DNA of 64,000 nucleotides, taken from NCBI GenBank assembly GCA_016718315.1, contig JADKDV010000001.1, forward strand, positions 744,001-808,000. Reading direction: 5' to 3'. The position numbers and the translations under genes are program-made. Shown here piece by piece: positions 43,074 through 51,334 of the stretch. Source of the stretch: Candidatus Obscuribacter sp. (GTDB lineage Bacteria; Cyanobacteriota; Vampirovibrionia; Obscuribacterales; Obscuribacteraceae). The notes beneath the pieces were generated by a model, which was not told the DNA's origin, did no database searches, and saw only the letters and a program-made list of their open reading frames with translations. Within the stretch, counting starts at the first letter, position 1. The number at the start of each line of letters is the position of its first letter.

Positions 43074-43775
43074 TTAAATCGAAGGAAACTGCACCGAATT
43101 GCCGCCTGCACTGAGACCGGCTTTAAGTCCTTCTACAGTGATAGCAATCAGTTGATCGGGTTTTTCGATGCCTTCCTCAAGGCTAGCACCGCCCACAGTG
43201 ACAGTGGCAAATATGGTGGTATTGCCCAGGTCGACGCCAAGATTTTCCATCTTGGTACGGATACGTTCAGCGGCTATCTCGGCACCTGCCCGTGGTGTCT
43301 CTGGCAGTATCACGCCAAAGCTATCATCGCGACAGCGCCCAGCCACATCCACATCACGCACACAACCCAGCAAAGCACGCCCACAAGCTAAAATCACAGC
43401 GTTTTCGCCGGGCATACCATGATGGTCCAGCACCCGATCCAGTCTGTCTACAGTGACAAACAAAAGTGACAAAGGTCTTTTATAGCGGATCGCACGCTTG
43501 GTCTCGTAATTGAGGCGCTTATAAAAAGACCAGAAGTTAAAAGAATTGAGATCAAGCAATGCCCGCCTTTCAACTTCTTCATCAGAAAGTGAAGGGTCCT
43601 CAATGTAGCGGTCAGCAAATAGCTTGGACTGCTCTTGCGGTATCTCAAAATCAGGAGTCTCGCCCAGAGACCAGGGAAACTGATTATTACGCGCTCTCAG
43701 CTCAGCCAGGCGCTGCTGAAAAAGTCTTTCGCGTTCTTCTCTTTCGCTCAGTCTTTTTTGCCTGTCGTTACTCAT
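43074..43775 (-). CDS. Degenerate GGDEF-domain protein
   Basis: 233 residues. The N-terminal ~70 residues are charged and helical. The GGDEF fold (about 72-228) keeps 'FYKRLNYETKRAIRYKRPLSLL', 'VDRLDRV' and 'GRALLGCVRDVDVAGR', but the signature reads R149-D-D-S-F where active diguanylate cyclases have G-G-(D/E)-E-F. It should not make c-di-GMP and may sense GTP or bind a partner. It starts inside the last eight bases of the upstream lipoprotein gene, so the two are translated together. Confidence 0.83.
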   Translation of the reverse strand: MSNDRQKRLSEREERERLFQQRLAELRARNNQFPWSLGETPDFEIPQEQSKLFADRYIEDPSLSDEEVERRALLDLNSFNFWSFYKRLNYETKRAIRYKRPLSLLFVTVDRLDRVLDHHGMPGENAVILACGRALLGCVRDVDVAGRCRDDSFGVILPETPRAGAEIAAERIRTKMENLGVDLGNTTIFATVTVGGASLEEGIEKPDQLIAITVEGLKAGLSAGGNSVQFPSI

Positions 43776-44436
43776 GGTCCTTTACCTTTGCTTTCATCTG
43801 CATTGCAAATGAGCTTTCTGTGCGCTCATCCTCCATATATTTTGAGACCATATTTTGCTCCACATCATGAGCCATAATCAAAGAAGAATTGAGAGCACTA
43901 CCAAACTTTTGTTCGAGTGCTCTAAACATCAGCTCACTACCATCAAGCAAAGACTCATGGATCCAGGCGACCTGATATTTTTCGGCTTCTTTTTTAAACT
44001 CTGCACTGTGTTGCTTATTGTTTTCCCAGTATTGGCGGGCAAACGCCGCTCTCACTTTGTAGGGTATATACGTCGACCGCGAAGCCGCCAGGTTTTGCTC
44101 TTTGCCAGCAACAAAGTCTCGATACGCCAGAGCAAAATCAGCCTTAGACGATGCTGGTATAACACGGTAAGGTGACTTAAAAGTACGCGGGTCGCGCCCA
44201 CAAATCCAACCATCTACCAATATCTTGTCAGCATCTCTAGCCACAGCTTCGACTTCAGCATGGGTTACCTGCTCGCCCATGACCCGTGCTTGATTGGCTT
44301 CCTTTTTGAGCAAAGCATCATTGGCAGCCTTTTGAGCCTGACCATCTTTAGTGCTTACATCTCCTTGCCCGTCCTGCACAGAGCAGCTTGACAAGGCGCA
44401 AGCAAAAATCAACCATAAAACGCATAGCTTAACCAT
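43768..44436 (-). CDS. Lipoprotein of unknown function
   Basis: 222 residues. A signal peptide with lipobox 'FACALSSC' (Cys 18) marks a lipid-anchored envelope protein. The mature chain is helical and basic/acidic ('GEQVTHAEVEAVARDADKI', 'FARQYWENNKQHSAEFKKE') with 'RYQVAWIHESLLDGSELMFRALE' resembling the RyR domain (a short domain with 'A..VHE.W'). That resemblance is tentative. The gene overlaps the degenerate GGDEF gene by eight bases. Confidence 0.65.
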   Translation of the reverse strand: MVKLCVLWLIFACALSSCSVQDGQGDVSTKDGQAQKAANDALLKKEANQARVMGEQVTHAEVEAVARDADKILVDGWICGRDPRTFKSPYRVIPASSKADFALAYRDFVAGKEQNLAASRSTYIPYKVRAAFARQYWENNKQHSAEFKKEAEKYQVAWIHESLLDGSELMFRALEQKFGSALNSSLIMAHDVEQNMVSKYMEDERTESSFAMQMKAKVKDHE

Positions 44437-44533
44437 TTAGCTTTAACCACAGTCTGAGGTAATGCAAATGATAAACTAAGCCATCCCAGGGGGCACAGAC
44501 AGTGTCAACCTTTTGCAAAGCATTAAGGATACT

Positions 44534-47500
44534 ATGGCTGAAAATTTGATTGATACCCCTTACAAACCTGGACAATGCGTTATGTGCAAAGTCGAGGGCA
44601 TCGAGCCAGGCGGTTATAGCGCCGTCATCATGGGCACTGTACCGCCCTCAGCATCAGGGGCAGGCAAATCCCACGTACGCGCCTTTTTACCGAGCTCTGA
44701 GACGCTCAAAATCGGTCAGACAGTACCTGCCACATTTGTCTGCATGCACAATAGCCGTGCACTCATGACATTTGCCTACATGATGGGCACCACCGAAAAA
44801 ATCCAGAAAAGCACCGCTCCAGACGACGAGAACGCTTTTGCGATTTGGGTCGACAGCTACCCATCCAGTCAAAAAACAAGACGCGCCATTGACCTTATCA
44901 TGCCAGCTCTGTCGGGCAAACTATTGCACGAACTAAAATGCTCACAGGCTGTCATCCACAAACTATTTGACGAGCTAACGCTAGCAAACTTTACCGGCTG
45001 TATCAAAGCCCGCAACGAAGTCAAAAAGTCACGTAGCGCCATGATCATCATCAATGGCCGCGTATGTGGTGCCATCTATGGTCGCAAAGACGCACATGAG
45101 ACCTTTGCCGTACAGCAAGCACTCAAGCTGATGCGCGAAGACATGTGCGAAGAAGAAACATTTTTGCAAGTCTACGAACTACCGATCGCTGTAGTCTACT
45201 CAATGTCAGCACTCTTTTTGGGATGCCCAATACAACGCGTGCAAGGCGACTCTATCTCTAACTACATCGACACATCACTGATGTCAATGTCGCTTGCCAG
45301 TGAGACCGGCTGCCTCACTTACTCAGCTGATGGTAAACAAACAGACTCACTTATATTTGTGCACGAGGGTACACCTTTTGCCGGCTACGAAATAGAAACA
45401 CAAAAACTAATCGAAGACGTTGATGTCCTCATTGGTGAAATCAAAACAAAAGAAGAAGGACAGATGGAAGCCCACTTGTTGCCCGAACAATTGCTCTCAG
45501 ACTCAGTCAAGCTCGGCTACAAACTGCAAGACGATGGCGCAGAGCAAGACGATAGCGCGGCGCAAGCAGACAGTGAAGAATTAACGACACGTCAAATACA
45601 TCAGTCCGATGACTTTATCGTCGATCTCGATAACAATGGCGTCGCATTTGTCTGGTTTAACTGCCAGAGCCGTGCTAACACTCTAGGCACCAACACACTG
45701 CACCAGCTCAAAACAATAGTCAATCTATTGCAAACCGATGACTCCATCAAAGGTGTTGTAATTGCTTCTTCTAAGCCAGACCACTTTGTCTTTGGTGCAG
45801 ATCTCCACGAGATCATGAGCTTTGACTCTTACGAGCAAGCTTACACGCTATCCTCCGAGGGTCAGCTCACATTTAACGACATTGCCGCCCTCAAAAAGCC
45901 AGTCGTAGCAGCCATCCACGGCGCCTGCCTGGGAGGCGGTCTGGAGGGAGCGCTTTGCGCTCATCGCAGAGTAGCAGCCACCGATGCCAACACACTGATA
46001 GGTCTGCCAGAGGTCAAAATCGGGCTGATGCCAGGACTGGGTGGCACACAGAGATTGCCCCAGCTCATAGCTGTCAAATCAGCACTAGAATTTATCCTCA
46101 CAGCCGAGCCAGTATCCGCTGAGAGAGCCTTTGAGCTTGGTATAGTGCAAGAACTCACCACTAAAGAGCAACTCTTTGACAGAAGCCGCGCTCTTGTAAT
46201 GGAGCTTATAAACGGCACCGCCCCTGAAGTCAAAGCCAAAGAAGCGGAAAAGCCAGAAGTGCTCAAAAAGCTTTTTGCCACCATGGAGCGCTCATTTAGA
46301 ATCCGCTTCAAAGGCCATTATCCAGCCCCGCTCAAGGCAATCGAAGCGGTCAAACTATCCCAAGAAAGCGACATGATGGCTGGTCTTGATTTTGAAGCAA
46401 GATCCTTTGCTGGGCTATCAGTTGAAGGCACATCGCGCAACTTGATTCAAATATTCTTTTCACAGGACTTTATCTCGCGCTCAGCCGCCAGACAGGCCGA
46501 AAAGCACTATCCTAAACCACCGGCTATTTTGGGTATTGTCGGCAGTGGCATCATGGGCAGCGAGCTAGTCAAAGTGGCAAGACTGGTAGCACCAGATATG
46601 CAGTTTAGAGTAAAGAGCACCACGGCAGAGCGTGCCGCCGACTTTAAGAGTCACTACGCAGACGACGACAAAGTCCAAACATCCGATGACCTCGCTATCC
46701 TCGCCGACGCCGACCTGGTTGTGGAGGCAATAGTCGAAGACACCGAGCAAAAACAAAAGATGCTGGCCGCAATCGAAAAGCATGTCTCTGATGAATGCAC
46801 CATTGCCACTAACACTTCGTCACTGGAGCTAATTAAGCTCGGTCAAGAAATGCGCAAACCAGACCGTTTTGTTGGTCTGCACTTCTTTTATCCTGTGGAC
46901 AAGATGCAGTGCGTGGAAGTAATCAGCCATCCCAGTAGCTCAGCAAAATCTGTAGCCAAAGCTATTTCTCTTGTCACGGCAATGGGAAAAACCCCCATCA
47001 GTGTCAAAGACAGCGCTGGATTTTTGGTCAACCGCCTGCTCTGCACCCACTTGCTAGAAGCAGCAAGACTGCTCGATGACGGCGTACCACTCAACTGGAT
47101 TGAAGATGCCGCTGTTGCCTACGGCATGCCCATGGGACCTTTTACATTGATAGATACTCTGGGCTTGCATCTATGCTTTAGCGTGGCTGATCAGCTACAA
47201 GAAGCCTTTGGTGAACGCTTTATCAGTGCTCGCACAAAAGACATCACAGCCAAAGAAAATCTCGACGGCAAAGCCGGTGGCAAGGGCATCTATCTCTGGG
47301 ACGAGAGCGGGCGCAAACTAAAAGTAAATGACCATTTTTTGGCAGTCTCCGACCTCAAACTCTCAGACGCAAAACCAAGCGAAGAGCAAGTGCAGCAAAT
47401 TCAAGACCAGCTATTTTTGCCGGTCCTGGACGAGGCGGCACGCTGCCTGGAAGAAAAAGTAATCCGCAAACCTAGAGAGCTAGATCTAGCGATGGTTGTG

Positions 47501-47686
47501 GGCACTGGCTACCCGGCTTTTAGAGGCGGTCCGCTGCGCTATGCCGACCAGTTGGGCATAGGCACAGTACTTGAGCGCCTTAAGAAGGTCTATGAGCTTT
47601 CTAAATCAGCTCCCAATCGCCAGCCAAGCAAATTGCTGCTGAGCATGCAGGAGAGCGGACGCCGGTTTTACTCCTCCAAAGAGTAA
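44534..47686 (+). CDS. FadB-like enoyl-CoA hydratase/3-hydroxyacyl-CoA dehydrogenase with new N-terminal region
   Basis: 1050 residues from ATG 44534 (AAGGA upstream). Residues ~370-700 form a crotonase domain ('GVVIASSKPDHFVFGADLHEI', 'GACLGGGLEGALCAH', 'GLPEVKIGLMPGLGGTQRLP'), and ~655-1045 a 3-hydroxyacyl-CoA dehydrogenase ('GIVGSGIMGSELV', 'GLHFFYPVDKM', 'GTGYPAFRGGPLRYAD'). Together they do steps two and three of fatty-acid beta-oxidation. About 355 extra N-terminal residues are not in FadB: first an S1/OB-like barrel ('VMCKVEGIEPGGYSAVIMG'), then a PATAN/DUF4388-like region ('NFTGCIKARNEVKKSRSAMI'). No thiolase (fadA) is adjacent. Function of the extension is unknown. Confidence 0.85.
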   Translation: MAENLIDTPYKPGQCVMCKVEGIEPGGYSAVIMGTVPPSASGAGKSHVRAFLPSSETLKIGQTVPATFVCMHNSRALMTFAYMMGTTEKIQKSTAPDDENAFAIWVDSYPSSQKTRRAIDLIMPALSGKLLHELKCSQAVIHKLFDELTLANFTGCIKARNEVKKSRSAMIIINGRVCGAIYGRKDAHETFAVQQALKLMREDMCEEETFLQVYELPIAVVYSMSALFLGCPIQRVQGDSISNYIDTSLMSMSLASETGCLTYSADGKQTDSLIFVHEGTPFAGYEIETQKLIEDVDVLIGEIKTKEEGQMEAHLLPEQLLSDSVKLGYKLQDDGAEQDDSAAQADSEELTTRQIHQSDDFIVDLDNNGVAFVWFNCQSRANTLGTNTLHQLKTIVNLLQTDDSIKGVVIASSKPDHFVFGADLHEIMSFDSYEQAYTLSSEGQLTFNDIAALKKPVVAAIHGACLGGGLEGALCAHRRVAATDANTLIGLPEVKIGLMPGLGGTQRLPQLIAVKSALEFILTAEPVSAERAFELGIVQELTTKEQLFDRSRALVMELINGTAPEVKAKEAEKPEVLKKLFATMERSFRIRFKGHYPAPLKAIEAVKLSQESDMMAGLDFEARSFAGLSVEGTSRNLIQIFFSQDFISRSAARQAEKHYPKPPAILGIVGSGIMGSELVKVARLVAPDMQFRVKSTTAERAADFKSHYADDDKVQTSDDLAILADADLVVEAIVEDTEQKQKMLAAIEKHVSDECTIATNTSSLELIKLGQEMRKPDRFVGLHFFYPVDKMQCVEVISHPSSSAKSVAKAISLVTAMGKTPISVKDSAGFLVNRLLCTHLLEAARLLDDGVPLNWIEDAAVAYGMPMGPFTLIDTLGLHLCFSVADQLQEAFGERFISARTKDITAKENLDGKAGGKGIYLWDESGRKLKVNDHFLAVSDLKLSDAKPSEEQVQQIQDQLFLPVLDEAARCLEEKVIRKPRELDLAMVVGTGYPAFRGGPLRYADQLGIGTVLERLKKVYELSKSAPNRQPSKLLLSMQESGRRFYSSKE

Positions 47687-47723
47687 TCCTACGAAGGTTT
47701 GGCAAAAATAAACCAAATAACAT

Positions 47724-47752
47724 TTGACACCGACTTGGTGCCGTCTTATTGT
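47724..47752 (+). promoter_or_regulatory. Sigma-70-type promoter downstream of the FadB-like gene
   Basis: TTGACA (47724-47729) and TATTGT (47747-47752) are separated by 17 bases, the ideal spacing. It points at the small ORF at 47874, leaving a leader of about 110 bases containing a run of six C and purine-rich segments. Confidence 0.5.
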
Positions 47753-47873
47753 TGACATATAGAAATATAAACAAAAACGAAAACCGGTAACCCTTTTTTC
47801 GAGTTCGTTCCACCCCCCTCCCCAAGAGGGCAACCTTGTTGCGACCAAATCTACATCTCCGAGGAGATGCCTC

Positions 47874-47978
47874 ATGGAAGAAATAATCTGCATGTGCTCG
47901 CTGCCAGTACTCTATGCCATGTCTTTTGGCATTAGTCGCATCATTGATGTGGCTCTAGAGCAGCGGTGGCCTACTTAG
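47874..47978 (+). CDS. Putative 34-residue membrane peptide
   Basis: ATG 47874 follows GAGGAG by eight bases and opens a frame of 34 residues: 'MEEIICMCSLPVLYAMSFGI' then 'SRIIDVALEQRWPT'. The first 25 residues are hydrophobic with two Cys. A promoter with 17-base spacing sits upstream. Too short to name; the good ribosome site and promoter support translation. The stop codon begins a repeat-rich stretch. Confidence 0.45.
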   Translation: MEEIICMCSLPVLYAMSFGISRIIDVALEQRWPT

Positions 47979-48115
47979 GCCGCCTACTTACTACGATCTA
48001 CTACTTACTCAATAGGTGCTTACTACCTACTAAGATCTAATAAGTGCTTGCTCATTGCTTAGTTACTACTCACCAGGTACTCACTACCTAGTTATTGCTT
48101 ATTTACTGCTCGTTT
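47979..48115. repeat. Degenerate CTTACTAC-type repeat tract
   Basis: About 135 bases built from variations of CTTACTAC, CTACTTAC and AGTGCTTG, with the longer direct pair AATAGGTGCTTAC / AATAAGTGCTTGC. It begins right after the small ORF stop and ends at the stop of the convergent oxidoreductase. No perfect unit and no gene; not CRISPR, because there are no conserved repeats with unique spacers. Confidence 0.6.
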
Positions 48116-48119
48116 GAGA

Positions 48120-49121
48120 TTACGGTACTGATACTACAATCTTGCCCTTTTGTTGATTAGACTCCATGTACTCATGGGCCTGAGCCAGCTTTTTAAAGGC
48201 AAACACTTTGTCGATGACTGGCACCAGAGAGCCGTCAGCCAGACCGTCGTAGATATATTTTTGCCCTTGAGCCATACGCTCAGGATCTTCTGTCACCTGG
48301 AACATCGTATAACCGCTCACGCTAAGACCCTTTTTGAGCGCAATCTGAAAAGGAAAAACTGTAGTCTCAAGCGATAAAGCACCATAGAGATAGATTTTGC
48401 CCTCGTGCGCTGCGGCACGGGCTAGTGGCACAAGCATCGGTCCGGCAATTGCATCAAATATGATATCAACACCCTTGCCGCGAGTGATTATTTTGCACTC
48501 GGCAACGATGTCGCTCTCATCAGTAACAATCACATGATCGGCACCAGCCTCCAACAAGCTATCTCTTTTGCTAGCACTCCTAGTGGTGGCAATGGCGATA
48601 CCACCCTCCCTTTTGACTATCTGAATAGCCGCAAATCCAACTGAGCTGGAAGCAGCCGTAATCAATACAAATTGCCCAGACTTGAGACCAGCCTGCTGGA
48701 TCAGTGCACCATAGGCGGTGAGATACTGCATCCAGATAGCCGCAGCTTGCTCGTCGGTAAGATGATCAGGATAAATAGCCAGACTCCTGGCGGGCACAAT
48801 AGCGTGCTCACCATAGACGCCATATTTTGTCTGCGAAAAACACGGAATCGTACTTACTTTTTGACCGACGGTAAAACCTGTGACACCCTCACCGATAGCC
48901 TCAATAACCCCACTGGCTTCGTAGCCAATGCGACTGGGGAAAGTGGGTTTTTCTAAATATAATCCCTGACGTAAAAGCACCTCAGCCCGGTTAAGACCAA
49001 GGGCATGCACTTTGATACGCACCTCGCCAGCGCCAGGCTCTGTAAGAGGCACTTTATCAAAACGCAAAACAGAGGCATCCCCTGTCTCATGGAAGCGCAC
49101 GCAAATTGATTGTGTCACCAT
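48120..49121 (-). CDS. Zinc-independent quinone oxidoreductase (MDR family)
   Basis: 333 residues, normal for medium-chain dehydrogenase/reductases of the QOR type. It uses NADPH to reduce quinones or enones. Features: GroES-like N-terminus 'VRIKVHALGLNRAEVLLRQG', 'GYEASGVIEAIGEGVTGFTVG', then the Rossmann segment 'ITAASSSVGFAAIQIVKREG'. The structural and catalytic zinc Cys residues of alcohol dehydrogenases are missing. It is divergent from ribokinase with 137 bases between starts, likely with separate promoters. Confidence 0.92.
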   Translation of the reverse strand: MVTQSICVRFHETGDASVLRFDKVPLTEPGAGEVRIKVHALGLNRAEVLLRQGLYLEKPTFPSRIGYEASGVIEAIGEGVTGFTVGQKVSTIPCFSQTKYGVYGEHAIVPARSLAIYPDHLTDEQAAAIWMQYLTAYGALIQQAGLKSGQFVLITAASSSVGFAAIQIVKREGGIAIATTRSASKRDSLLEAGADHVIVTDESDIVAECKIITRGKGVDIIFDAIAGPMLVPLARAAAHEGKIYLYGALSLETTVFPFQIALKKGLSVSGYTMFQVTEDPERMAQGQKYIYDGLADGSLVPVIDKVFAFKKLAQAHEYMESNQQKGKIVVSVP

Positions 49122-49258
49122 CTAACTATCTGCCTCAGTCATGTCTTAATTTGCCGCTCAAATTGCACATATCCAGCAAAAATATCAGCTGGCAAAAGGG
49201 AGTGGGCAAATTATAGTCTAAAATACCAGCATATAATCGCTCACAGCAGGTAATACCA

Positions 49259-50209
49259 TTGAGTCAGCCAAATAGTAATAACAAAGTCGTTGTGGTAGGC
49301 AGCCTCAGCATGGATCTGGTGCTGACTGTACCGCGTCTACCAAAAATCGGTGAGACTTTGCAGGGACAATCCTTTAATACATTTGTCGGTGGCAAGGGTA
49401 ACAATCAAGCTCTCGCAGCAGCCAGACTGGGCGCCAGAGTAGCAATGCTGGGACAAGTGGGTGACGATGAATACGGCAAGATAGTACTCGACAATCTCAA
49501 GCAAAACAATGTAGACACTAGCCACATGCTGGTGGACAAAAACGTTGGCACTGGTATAGCCAATATCTGGGTCGGTCCCGACGGCTCCAATAGCATAATT
49601 ATTATTGCCAACTCAAATGGTACTCTCAGCCCCAAGCATGTAGAGCAGTGCCAGACCATGCTGGACAACTCCAAAGTACTGCTACTGCAGCTCGAGATAC
49701 CCATGGAGACAGTGGTGGCGGCAGCCCATGCAGGCAAAGCCAGAGGGCTGACAGTGGTCCTCAATCCAGCGCCTGCGCCAGCAGACGGCAAACTCTCCTC
49801 AGAGCTACTCCATCTAGTCGATGTCTTTGTGCCCAATGAGACCGAGGCACAATTACTTACAGGCATACTCCCTGATGACAATGACAAGGCAGTGTCCTGT
49901 GCAGCAGCCCTGATAGCAATGGGTCCAAAAGCAGTCATCCTAACCCTTGGAGACAGAGGTGCACTGGTACTGCAAAAAGGTGGCAAGCCTGAGTTTATAT
50001 CGTCGCACAAAGTAAAAGTAGTAGACTCCACCGCTGCGGGAGATGCCTTTGTCGGTGCGCTAGGAGCCAAGCTCGCAGATGGCGAGTCACTGACCGAATC
50101 AGTGCGCTATGGCTGTGCCGCCGGGGCACTAGCCTGCACCGTATCTGGTGCGGCTCCATCGCTACCAACAGCAGCTGCTTTAGAATCATTGCTGGTGAGC
50201 AGCAGGTAA
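49259..50209 (+). CDS. rbsK: Ribokinase
   Basis: 316 residues from a TTG start with AGGT nine bases upstream. It belongs to the PfkB sugar-kinase family, ATP-dependent phosphorylation of ribose at O5. Visible are 'VVVGSLSMDLVLTVPRLPKIGET', 'FVGGKGNNQALAAARLGARV', 'NPAPA', 'PNETEAQLLTG', and the C-terminal catalytic 'DSTAAGDAFVGALGAKL', with the base Asp in 'AGD'. The last codons lie within a 15-base tandem repeat, so the stop codon is part of the repeat. No ribose transporter is adjacent. Confidence 0.93.
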   Translation: MSQPNSNNKVVVVGSLSMDLVLTVPRLPKIGETLQGQSFNTFVGGKGNNQALAAARLGARVAMLGQVGDDEYGKIVLDNLKQNNVDTSHMLVDKNVGTGIANIWVGPDGSNSIIIIANSNGTLSPKHVEQCQTMLDNSKVLLLQLEIPMETVVAAAHAGKARGLTVVLNPAPAPADGKLSSELLHLVDVFVPNETEAQLLTGILPDDNDKAVSCAAALIAMGPKAVILTLGDRGALVLQKGGKPEFISSHKVKVVDSTAAGDAFVGALGAKLADGESLTESVRYGCAAGALACTVSGAAPSLPTAAALESLLVSSR

Positions 50210-50299
50210 TTGAGTAGCAATTAGTTGAGCAGCAACTACTTGAGCCGCAGGTAATTGCGCAGTAACTACTTGAGCAGCAGTTAGAGCGGCAGCAACTAA
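50197..50299. repeat. 15-base tandem repeat spanning the rbsK stop codon
   Basis: Five 15-base units in register from 50197: GAGCAGCAGGTAATT, GAGTAGCAATTAGTT, GAGCAGCAACTACTT, GAGCCGCAGGTAATT, GCGCAGTAACTACTT, then two partial units. The first contains the TAA stop of rbsK (50207-50209), so the repeat runs from codon sequence into non-coding DNA. Units agree at about 9-12 of 15 positions. Confidence 0.7.
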
Positions 50300-50373
50300 A
50301 TTTGCTTACCCTCGGCAAAATTTGTCTGATAATGGGTAAGAAGTAGTAGCAATACCTGAGACAAAAATAGTTG

Positions 50374-51297
50374 ATGCCATTGGTTAACAGGCGATTTGGG
50401 CTCTTACTTGTGCTTGCACTAGGTATCTCTAGTCAGCAGCTAATGCTGCCTAAAGCAGCTCTAGCAGAGGATATGACCAAGACTATTTTTAAGCAAGCAG
50501 ACTCTGCTGAGATACACGGCGATAACGCCGGCTCAATTAAACTCTACTTGCACTTGATTGACACGATAGGCAAATCAGATCCAACAAGTCCTCGTATACT
50601 GAGAGCCAGAGCGCGTATCGCCAGGTTGCATCTACTGGAACATGAGTACGACGAGGCAACACCTTACGTCAAAAGTATACTAATAGCACCTCAGTCGAGG
50701 GTATCAGAAGACCCTGAGTTGATGGTTGATATCGACGACCTCTCTGACGCCTACTTGCGCTATCAAAAGGACCCTGTAAACGGCTACAACAGCCTGGTAC
50801 GCTCATACAAATTGCGCTGCTTTATCAATCCAAAGCATCCTCATTTGCCTGAGACTTATCAGAGTTTTGCACGTTATGAGCAAGCGCACGGCAACTTTGA
50901 TAAAGCCATTGAATGGTTGCAAAAGGCAGTGGCTATCGAGAGCACTTATCCACCTCAAAAGTTGGAGAGGTACGTGCACGACATGACGATGATCTATGCC
51001 ATCTATCAACAAAAGGGTGACAACAAAGCGGCTGAGTCTGTGATGCGTGATTGCCTCGCTGTATGTGTAAAGAGCAAATGCGCTGACTATCTCAAAGGTC
51101 AGACGTATCTAAACATTGGCTACGCCTTGATGAAGCAAAAGCAGTACGAAAAAGCAGACGAAAACTTTAAGCTGGCAGGAGAAAATCTCAAAAGTTGCCC
51201 GCCACAATACAGCTATATATGTAGTGTCCTGGAAGCGCGTGTGCGCGAAAACAATGCTTGGCGCACTAAGCCTGCTGGCAAAAAAGCAGGCACCTGA
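50374..51297 (+). CDS. Secreted TPR-containing protein
   Basis: 307 residues from ATG 50374. A signal peptide (FGLLLVLALGISSQQLMLPKAALA) precedes about five helical repeats of TPR type: 'DSAEIHGDNAGSIKLYLHLI', 'ARLHLLEHEYDEATPYVKSI', 'SFARYEQAHGNFDKAIEWLQKA', and 'NIGYALMKQKQYEKADENFK'. Six Cys in the second half could form disulfides outside the cytoplasm. It should be a periplasmic scaffold. Function unknown; it is the only TPR gene near ribokinase. Confidence 0.8.
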   Translation: MPLVNRRFGLLLVLALGISSQQLMLPKAALAEDMTKTIFKQADSAEIHGDNAGSIKLYLHLIDTIGKSDPTSPRILRARARIARLHLLEHEYDEATPYVKSILIAPQSRVSEDPELMVDIDDLSDAYLRYQKDPVNGYNSLVRSYKLRCFINPKHPHLPETYQSFARYEQAHGNFDKAIEWLQKAVAIESTYPPQKLERYVHDMTMIYAIYQQKGDNKAAESVMRDCLAVCVKSKCADYLKGQTYLNIGYALMKQKQYEKADENFKLAGENLKSCPPQYSYICSVLEARVRENNAWRTKPAGKKAGT

Positions 51298-51334
51298 GTA
51301 AGTTTGCTGACCCAGTTTGCTAAACCAAAAACTT

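Noticed and set aside
49405..50070. A 221-residue minus-strand frame inside rbsK
   Set aside because: Antisense shadow of the well-supported ribokinase.
50197..50299. CRISPR array
   Set aside because: Units are contiguous, degenerate and without unique spacers; no cas genes are nearby.
49995..50318. Cys/Ser-rich minus-strand frame of 107 residues
   Set aside because: Produced by reading the 15-base repeats in reverse; no ribosome site or domain.
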